64,000 bases of DNA, taken from the NCBI GenBank assembly GCA_033065855.1, contig JAVXUO010000603.1, positions 62,001-126,000 of the forward strand, read 5' to 3'. The first letter of the stretch is position 1. Each line of letters begins with the position of its first letter. Under the pieces are notes generated by a model. The model saw nothing but the letters and a program-made list of their open reading frames with translations, ran no database searches and was not told where the DNA came from. Of this stretch, positions 57,063-64,000 are shown in pieces. Source of the DNA: Escallonia rubra (Eukaryota > Streptophyta > Magnoliopsida > Escalloniales > Escalloniaceae). The position numbers and the translations under genes were made by a program.

Positions 57063-57510
57063 TGTTGTGGCCAAAAATTGACCGGTACCGAACGAGCGTC
57101 GGTTGGGATCAAAGAAGTACGTGAGCAGACCTGCAAAGCACAACACGAGCAAACGGTGACGCGTCGGGACCCCCGGAGGGGGCGCCGAGGGGGAGTCTCC
57201 GATGCTTAAGTTAGTAAGCATTTTTGACGGAATATCTGAAAATATTATATCGTCAGAAGTTACATTTTTCCTCTCTTTCACTTCCATTTTATAGGAATAT
57301 ATTAAAGGGTCAGTTACTTGACATAATGGGTAGTTCTCCTCATTAGTGGGAGGTTACCAGGTTTTAATTGGCAGTTATTGCTCATAATGAGATAGTGGAA
57401 AGGTGGGCAAGTGCCACTCCCACTTCTCCAAGAATCAAGGAGTAGTTTTGGTGCCACCTGATAGTGACAAGAGTCACTTTCCTATTGGTGGGTATTTTTT
57501 ACCCATATCA
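57063..57510 (-). repeat. 5' LTR of the LARD-like element
   Basis: Near-identical partner of 48220-48666, ending CCCATATCA and followed by target duplication GTTTT (57511-57515). Confidence 0.95.
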
Positions 57511-57515
57511 GTTTT

Positions 57516-58027
57516 GTTTCTCAGGATAAATTGCCAAAATATTAAATAAGAGCGGTAAGAAAAATACAAAGAGGATGTACCACTATGCTTTAGTTTAGCA
57601 AGGTTCAAAATAAACTTAATTGTAATTCAATAATGTTTAATCTTATACCATCGTTTTTAAGAACTTTTAATGTCTGAACTCTGAATATGGTAAAATCTCT
57701 TTTCAGTTTCAAGACTGACTTATGCGGAAAATAAAAAATTCGAATCTACAAAAGTTACTAAAATTTTAGCTAAAGATTAATTTCAATAATGATACTGCAA
57801 TTGTGGAGGTTTGTTACATCTAAAACCATAAGGTTTCTCTAATTTTAGTTGAAATTTCTTGAGTACGCTTTAATTTATCGAAAATATGATGTCTTTCATA
57901 CAAAACAAAAAGGGGGAAATAAAGATTGACATTGATGTTACAACGCATTACAAAACACAACCCCAAAGGGTGGTGGAAATGGTCGAGGGTCTCGAGGTGT
58001 GACCTCGAGGTCACGAGTTCGAATCCC

Positions 58028-58093
<66 letters not shown>

Positions 58094-58438
58094 CAATTCT
58101 GACTGTATCATAAAATAAATAAAAAAGAGAAACATTACAAAACACATTTCAATAATGTAAATTCAAATTTCACCCAGTGTCACAACACATGTTGTCCATG
58201 TTACTAAGCTTGTTACATCATGTTATATACCATGTTAATACAAATATTACGTTGCCTTAGGGCTTGTCACAGCACTTAAACACAATGTTACCTCAAATAC
58301 AAGTGACAACATTTACTTCAAAAGTGGTAACATGCTCCATGGGCGTTCGGAATGACAACTAATTCATCCACTTAGGGTTTATTGTGACGTTGGAGAATCT
58401 GGTACAACATCAGGGAGTCTTAGTAACATTGGTCAATT
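57516..58438. other. Intergenic with SINE-like scrap and TA microsatellite
   Basis: At about 57970-58027, AATGGTCGAGGG and, about 35 bases on, GAGTTCGAATCCC resemble Pol III A and B boxes of a tRNA-derived SINE head. It is followed directly by a (TA)n tract at 58028-58091. The rest is AT-rich and unassigned. Confidence 0.5.
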
Positions 58439-60020
58439 TGGTCACGCCCCCACTCGAAGGCAGAGCTTCGCATACTAACCAAAATATTTTCTCTTAGGAG
58501 AAATATAATACAAACCATTCAGAAAATGTAACATCAAAAAGGTAATCAGAACTCTAAAACATAATCTAAATCAAAGCACTTACATTAAGCACAAATCGTG
58601 GTAACTGCAAGAGAAGTCAAGATACAAAATAAACTTACCCAAGAGGGATTCCCAAATGCCACTAAAATTCTTAAAATATTACAAATGTTCTTATCCTCTA
58701 ACAGCAAGTCTTCAGGCAAAGTAAAACTCCAAACTCTTTCGTTGTTATTAACCTTTTTCTAAACTATATCAGCTTAATAACCTGAAATTGGACACATAGC
58801 TCCTTAAAAAAAACACACAAACAAACGCAGTACAATGAAGGTACTCGGTAATATGAAGCTGAGTCAAGAGAGCAACATATAAAATTGAAAGCGCAAAGAC
58901 GATAAATGATTGTAACACGATAAATATTCTCTTTTAAGGATATTGACCCAACAAAGGTCAAATCAAAGTCAAAAGAACAAATTCGAATAATTAAAACTAG
59001 TAACCAAATAGGACGCAACCAAATACTATGTGAGTGTAAAATACGTCGACCTAAGCACGCGGAAGTTCTAGATTCAAAACTTGCATACCTGTAATAATTG
59101 TCATAGCAGTCGTGGCATGTTTAGACTCTACTCTTTTGTGCAATTCGAATGGATGCAATGAAACATCAAAGCATATCAAAGTTATAGAAGCTTCAAAGCA
59201 TTAAAACTTTGAATTTCAAGGATACGGCTAAACGATTTCAAAAAACAACTGACTTTAGACTTGATTCAAAGAGGAAAAAAGAACGAGTTAAATAGAATTT
59301 GAATCGCTTAAATCCAAGTTTATATGAGCACAAAAATTCTGAAATAATGAAACATGAGTAAAAAAACTAACAAATATGTGTGCACAACTTGAAACTTGAC
59401 TCGTGGCACACGTCACAAAATTCTTTTACGCTCAAAATGATGAGTATATATATAAGGACAATCCAGAATTTGTGAGGGGAAAGGGAAACAAGAAACACAG
59501 GCGCAAGCATGTCCAAATTCACCGAAATTGTTAAAAATTTCACTTTATTCACCAAAATGAAGCGAGGCGGGTATAGTGCATTACCCTTACCTAAAATTAC
59601 ATAACAGTTTTCGTGAAGTTGGATAATAAGCCTTCAATAAATTAAAATTTTAATGAATCGCATTAACTCACCTATAAACACAGCTCTAAGCTGATTCAAA
59701 TTTTATACACAGCTCTAAGTTGTATCAATTTTTATTCATGATCAAATTGAGTTTCGCATTACTCAACAATCACTACTAGAAGGTTGAAATCCTCAAAGTC
59801 TTGAGTTTCCCTTTAATTTCTTTTATATTACTTCAAGATCAAACTCACTTTATCTATAAAACACAAACTGATTAGTCCATCTTTCTCTAAGCTTCATAAG
59901 CACCCCAAAAAATCTCTGAACATATACCACTATTCAAAATTATTCCAAACGGTTGCTAAAATTACGAAAATAACCTAAAAATAATATAATTAATACCATT
60001 AGAATATTCAGGTTCTTACA
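58439..60020. mobile_element. Possible solo gypsy-type LTR remnant
   Basis: TGGTCACGCCCCCAC at the left and TTCAGGTTCTTACA at the right resemble chromovirus LTR ends, and the interior is AT-rich and non-coding. The 5-bp flanks (CAATT, CGAAC) do not match, so this is tentative. Confidence 0.3.
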
Positions 60021-61340
60021 CGAACGCGATCAGATCCTAGGGTCCATCGAACAAGGTAACCAAGCAATTTAGATCAAGGATTCACAAAAAGTTTCAACCA
60101 CATGAATGAGAGTCAAACTACATGAATTTTAGCTGAAATAGTTGGTAAGCAATTTGGAAAAGTTTAGTACCACGCACTTCCGTTTAAAATTCTAGGGTTT
60201 ATTTAGATTTGTCTTTATTGAAGAACAATCAATTCGAGATCTTTATTATGTATGGTGGTCATAATAACGCCTTCCAATCCTTTAGTCCATTGTTAGGGGA
60301 TTTTGCATGCCGGTTGTAATTTAGTCATGTGTAGCTGGCTTAGAATTCTTATTATTGTTCTTTAACTATTATACGGGTATTTTTTATTTCCTCATTTATG
60401 ATTCCAAGGATCCACTTTTGCACACAACATATTGCCTTGTGGAATAAAGGAAGTCAAAGTGAACTGAATGCGTGATATACATTGGACCAGAATTTGTGGC
60501 AAAGGTGATTGATCCAACAATCAGCATACCCTTTAATTTGATTCTCCTAAACTCGTTAGTAAGTGCATCGGTATAGATAGATAACCATTTATTTCTCATT
60601 GCATTTATCTTTCTTGACTTGCCGTGGCCACAACTATTATTCTGCTTGTCACACCTGAAAGCGGACGCAACTTTAATGTTGTCTTTGACTTTAAGGTTAA
60701 ATGTGTTTTGACTTTGCAATTGCAGTGATATGAGGTGACTTTTGTGCATTCCTATCATGTAAGGTTGAGTTATTTTGGATGTTTATACATGAAATAGACG
60801 TTGACAATTTGATAAATCTAGTAAATCTATATTTTGGGAGAAAATCTACAATAAATGAGCCTTTAGAAAAGTTCTACAATTTCGGGAGGCATGATCACGG
60901 TTTTCCTTATATTTACAAACCTTGGTGCTACAATGTGTGATGTACAAATTTTCATAAAGAAAAGTAGCTTGTAAAATTTATTACAAAGAAAAGGTTCTAA
61001 TAGAAGTTTAAAATTTTAAGATGAGAAGGTTTTCTACGTAATTATGCTTATTGTTATTTTGTTACCAATACGATATATCATAATAATATATATTTTATTT
61101 TTATTTAACCAACCGTTTCTCTCATTGAACGTATCGTTCACTTTTCAAATAATATTAATTAGTTCAAACCGTCAGGGAGGTTGTAATCTGATTTCTATAA
61201 CCATCTTTGGTTTATTCACCTAAAGATGCTTTACATAACAACAGTCTCTCAACTTTGCAAATGCAGCCTGTATTCTATTCACTTTTTGGTGCATGACACC
61301 ATTTGAACGGAATCCGGCCATATCTTATTTCTTCCCACCT
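60021..61340. other. Upstream intergenic region of the MADS-box gene
   Basis: AT-rich, no recognised gene. A 120-codon minus-strand frame at 60396-60758 matches nothing I know. Confidence 0.5.
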
Positions 61341-61350
61341 CTATATAAAT
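61341..61350 (+). promoter_or_regulatory. TATA box of the MADS-box gene
   Basis: CTATATAAAT, 74 bases before the ATG, giving a short 5' UTR of about 45-50 bases if transcription starts at the usual distance. Confidence 0.7.
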
Positions 61351-61423
61351 TGTTTGGCTAGTTTACCTAGCAAAACATAAACCCTCAAAGAAGGTGTTGA
61401 GTTCCTTCTTTAAACCCAAAACC

Positions 61424-61939
61424 ATGGTTCGAAAGAATGTTAACTACCAATTTATTGCAGATGAATGTGCAAGGAAGAGAACATTCAAGAAGAGGAAAGT
61501 TGGCCTGTTAAAGAAGGCAAGCGAATTGCAGACCTTGTGTGGGGTTGAGACATGTGCAATCTTAAGTAATTCGACTGATTCTCATCTTGAAGTTTGGCCT
61601 TCCCCTCATGATGCATATCAGGTGGTAGAAAGGTTTAGGAATTTGGCTCCAGAAAAACAAACTTACAACATGATGGATGGTGAGAATCTCGTGCAGAAAA
61701 ATATAGCTATCATGAAAGGAAAGCTAGTGACGGAAGAGAAGAAGAACCAAGGGCTACGAATCGAACAACTCATGAGAAAACTCTTGATTAAGGAAAGTTT
61801 GGATGATGTAAGTACTTTGGTAGACCTCAAAGATCTCAATCTTCTTTTGGATGATAGTATTGAGCTTGTTGAGAAAAGAGTTGAAGATCTTGAGCATTCC
61901 AGTTCTAGCCCAGTTGCCAGTGGGAACAAGTTCGTGTAA
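61424..61939 (+). CDS. Type I (M-gamma, AGL80-like) MADS-box transcription factor
   Basis: A single uninterrupted frame of 171 residues. I chose the ATG at 61424 (context AAAACCATGG) because the MADS domain starts there; the upstream in-frame codons have no ATG. Residues 1-60 form the MADS domain: MVRKNVNYQFIADECARKR, then TFKKRKVGLLKKASELQTLC, ETCAIL and a VWPSP motif typical of M-gamma proteins. Residues 60-170 are helical and charged without a K-box, as in type I factors, and end with a Ser-rich tail. No intron, usual for this class. AGL80-type proteins act as dimers in the female gametophyte and endosperm, so a reproductive role is likely but inferred. It is shorter than AGL80 (about 320 residues). 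Ordinary codon use and a good TATA box suggest a functional gene. Confidence 0.88.
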   Translation: MVRKNVNYQFIADECARKRTFKKRKVGLLKKASELQTLCGVETCAILSNSTDSHLEVWPSPHDAYQVVERFRNLAPEKQTYNMMDGENLVQKNIAIMKGKLVTEEKKNQGLRIEQLMRKLLIKESLDDVSTLVDLKDLNLLLDDSIELVEKRVEDLEHSSSSPVASGNKFV

Positions 61940-62863
61940 GGAACGAGGAATGGCAAACATAAGCAGTCCTATTAAGTGTTAAGGAGAACCGTTGCAACAT
62001 ATTTATGTAACAAAAAGTGCCGACTCAGTAGGTTTCAATTACCTTAAATTGTTTGTTTTCCTTTTATTTTACCTGAAGAAATGCATTTCGCTTACTTTTC
62101 ACTTTCGTCTGATTCCTTTGACCTATTATTACTTTAGATTGTCATCTTGCCTTCTTAAGATTTGTCTTTCAATTTTGTTACTTTTATTGCGAATAACAAA
62201 AAGACATGATCGGTTTGTGAACAATCAAGTATGCACTTTTCTTAATGAGAAATTGAATAACCAATTTTTCTTTCCTTTTTCTTAAGTATGTCAAGTGTCT
62301 AAAGAAAAAAAGAAAAGAATTCCGTATAATACGAGCTAATCATTCTAACTCAAATTGCACTTTTTCCCTGATAACATTTTCGATGCATTGCCGTCACTGC
62401 CTCAGTATTTTCGATGACAATATCATCAAATCTGTTTTAATTTATCTTAAGTTTCAAGTTTTCTTTTAAGTTTTACTGTTTTCCATCTAATCTATTTGAC
62501 ATGGATGTTGTTTCTTGAATTATGCCAAGGGAGATGGAGGATGATCTTAGAAGTTATAGCTGTTAAAATGGATTTTGAATCATGCTTCATTGGTGTTCAG
62601 TTTTTGGAAGTGGTGATGATGGTCAATACGATGGTGGTATTGGTGATGGTGGTGTGGCCGGTGAGGAAGGTGGTGGTAGTGAGCACGATGGTGGAATTGG
62701 GTGGTTGAGAGTGCGTTCCCTCTCTAAGTGAACTAAAAGAAGACTCATTGGACTCTGTGTTATTGAGAGTGAAGACTTGGTGACGATAGGATATATAGTT
62801 TGATCTCATGCTGGACCGCCCCTTTGGAGCGGTCTGCCAGTTTTAGCCAAACTAGTAGATCTA
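61940..62863. other. 3' region of the MADS-box gene; possible decayed C-terminal sequence
   Basis: At about 62500-62730 one frame reads MPREMEDDLRSYS, then after stops FGSGDDGQYDGGIGDGG and GGSEHDGGIG. An acidic, Gly-rich tail of this sort could derive from the C-terminal part of a longer M-gamma protein, but the link to the upstream frame is unproven. Confidence 0.35.
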
Positions 62864-63249
62864 TGATAATGTGTCTTGGATAAAAATCCGGAATATGTGG
62901 GTCTCCCACATCGATTATTCTGATAAGGTTACAACTTGACCCTAAGTATATAAGTCTTGTCCCTCATTGGTTATTTAGAGAAAGTCACTACTTATCTCTA
63001 AGTATATATGTGTTGTCTTGTATTGTATTTTAAGTACAAGAGAGAAGAGTCATTCTTTGAGAGGGTTTGTTGAGAGAGACAGAGATTTGTAATATTCTCT
63101 ATAGCCATACATTGTGAAATCGTTGCTACCACTGTGGAGTAGGCTTTCGTCGAACCACATAAATCTTGTCTTATGTGCTTTTATTTTCTGTTATTGTTTT
63201 CAATTATCTTCTGTATTGCTTGGTGAGAAATCTACTATATTCTTTAACA
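62864..63249 (+). repeat. 5' LTR of the terminal copia element (386 bp)
   Basis: Starts TGATAATGTG and ends TCTTTAACA. It contains TCCCACATCGATTATT, AAGTATATAAG and GTCTTGTATTGTATTTTA in the same order as 18338-18728. Confidence 0.88.
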
Positions 63250-63251
63250 AG

Positions 63252-63263
63252 TGGTATCAGAAC
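63252..63263 (+). other. Primer-binding site, initiator-Met type
   Basis: TGGTATCAGAAC, two bases after the LTR; one difference from the usual TGGTATCAGAGC. Confidence 0.8.
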
Positions 63264-63295
63264 TAAGGTTCACAGTAGATTGAAAGCACCTTGCA

Positions 63296-63979
63296 ATGGC
63301 GCCAAATACTTCGACGAAGTATGGTTTGGAGAATTTTGATGGATTGAATGATTTCAGTTTATGGAGGATGAAGATGTGTGCTCTTTTGATTTAGTAAGTG
63401 TTGTTGAAAGCGTTAAAGAGGAATCAAGGTATTCTTGAAATGATGTCTACTGATAAAAAAAGAAGACATGTTGGAGAGAGCCCATAGTGCCCCGTTGTGT
63501 TTAGCCAACAACGTGTTGCGAAAGGTTTCTCAGGAAACAATTGCGGCTGGATTATGGCTGAAATTCTCAAGAAATAAGGAAGAAGGTTCCAGAAAATAGG
63601 GGAGAAGAACATGGTGATGTCTGATGGCTCGAGGCTAAAGCACTGACTATGCTGGGTCTAGAATTAAAGGAAGAGCGAGGTCTCAGTCAAAGGCCAAAAA
63701 TTGAATTGCTATCATCGTCACAAGAAATGGCATTATATAAAGGATTGTCCTGAGCATAAAGGAAAGAAATAGGATAATTCCAAGATGGCTAATGCTTGAT
63801 GTCTGATGGCTCGAGGCTGAAGCACTGACTATGCTGGGTCTAGAATTAAAGGAAGAGTGAGGTCTCAGTCAAAGGCCAAAAATTGAATTGCTATCATAGT
63901 CACAAGGAAGGGCATTATAGAAAGGATTGTCCTGAGCATAAAGGGAAAAAATAGGATAATTCCAAGATGGCTAATGCTT
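63296..63979 (+). pseudogene. copia gag remnant with tandemly duplicated zinc-knuckle region
   Basis: The ATG at 63296 opens a gag N-terminus (YGLENFDGLNDFSLWRMKM) that stops quickly; the middle of gag is largely missing. The knuckle region occurs twice as 182-bp tandem copies (63616-63797 and 63798-63979). Copy 1 has CYHRHKKWHYIKDC and copy 2 CYHSHKEGHYRKDC. In both, the second Cys of C-X2-C-X4-H-X4-C is replaced (Arg, Ser). Each copy ends with a stop after KGKK. Confidence 0.82.
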
Positions 63980-64000
63980 GAGTAGTGGAAGATAATTCTG

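Larger units (their letters stand above)
48220..57510 (-). mobile_element. LARD-like non-coding LTR retrotransposon with Tat-type ends
   Basis: It has two near-identical LTRs of 447 and 448 bp, a PBS and a polypurine tract. A perfect 5-bp target duplication GTTTT lies at 48215-48219 and 57511-57515. Total length is 9,291 bp, or about 6.03 kb without the CACTA insertion. No gag, protease, RT, RNase H or integrase motif is visible in the 8.4-kb interior, so it fits a large retrotransposon derivative mobilised in trans. LTR landmarks, the G-rich polypurine tract and the array-plus-antisense-promoter layout match the Tat-like element at 30020-39854. Confidence 0.92.
62864..64000 (+). mobile_element. 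Ty1/copia element, 5' part, running off the window
   Basis: 5' LTR, initiator-Met PBS and a degraded gag are present; pol would lie beyond the window edge. The LTR is the same family as that at 18338-18728. Confidence 0.85.

Noticed and set aside
57970..58027. Possible tRNA gene (GAGTTCGAATCCC B box)
   Set aside because: No cloverleaf with a matching acceptor stem; better explained as a SINE head fragment.

Overview
This is an AT-rich, repeat-dominated stretch of a flowering-plant (probably eudicot) nuclear genome. The evidence is nested Ty1/copia and Ty3/gypsy retrotransposons with plant-type primer-binding sites, CACTA and hAT DNA transposons, a tRNA-derived SINE, plant gene remnants (acyl-CoA synthetase, SUMO) and one intronless type I MADS-box gene. 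All assignments come from reading motifs by eye; no database search was possible.

Layout. 1-5.5 kb: simple repeats, an hAT MITE with a perfect 8-bp target duplication, and a degraded gypsy-type LTR. 5.6-9.4 kb: a complete but internally deleted minus-strand copia element (TSD AAACT). 9.6-13.8 kb: a minus-strand SINE and a long gypsy-type LTR splitting a degenerate tandem array. 13.8-19.1 kb: the 3' part of a copia element, split by a 3.0-kb CACTA element and flanked by a roughly 390-bp duplication of its own target region. 21.5-27.4 kb: an antisense copia remnant split by a second hAT MITE, then a plus-strand copia mosaic. 28.4-30.0 kb: a CACTA end fragment and a LINE-type RNase H remnant. 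30.0-39.9 kb: a Tat-like gypsy element on the minus strand (3' LTR, integrase, RNase H, RT, protease, gag, all with stops or frameshifts). It also carries a plus-strand, intron-containing extra gene between two sets of hairpin-forming repeats. 39.9-48.2 kb: gypsy and copia scraps, a perfect 64-bp palindrome and a long-chain acyl-CoA synthetase pseudogene. 48.2-57.5 kb: a structurally complete LTR element (TSD GTTTT) with Tat-like ends but no recognisable gag-pol. It contains a 1.45-kb tandem array, an antisense promoter-like site and an inserted 3.26-kb CACTA element that has captured a SUMO exon. 57.5-61.3 kb: non-coding sequence with a possible LTR remnant. 61.4-61.9 kb: the MADS-box gene. 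62.9 kb to the window end: the 5' end of another copia element.

The MADS-box gene is the only coding sequence that looks intact. The most interesting material is the Tat-like pair. In both, tandem repeats near the 3' LTR are followed by a TATA-type promoter pointing against the element, and in one of them that promoter faces a spliced antisense gene. The SUMO exon inside a CACTA transposon and the duplicated target region around the truncated copia element are the next most notable.
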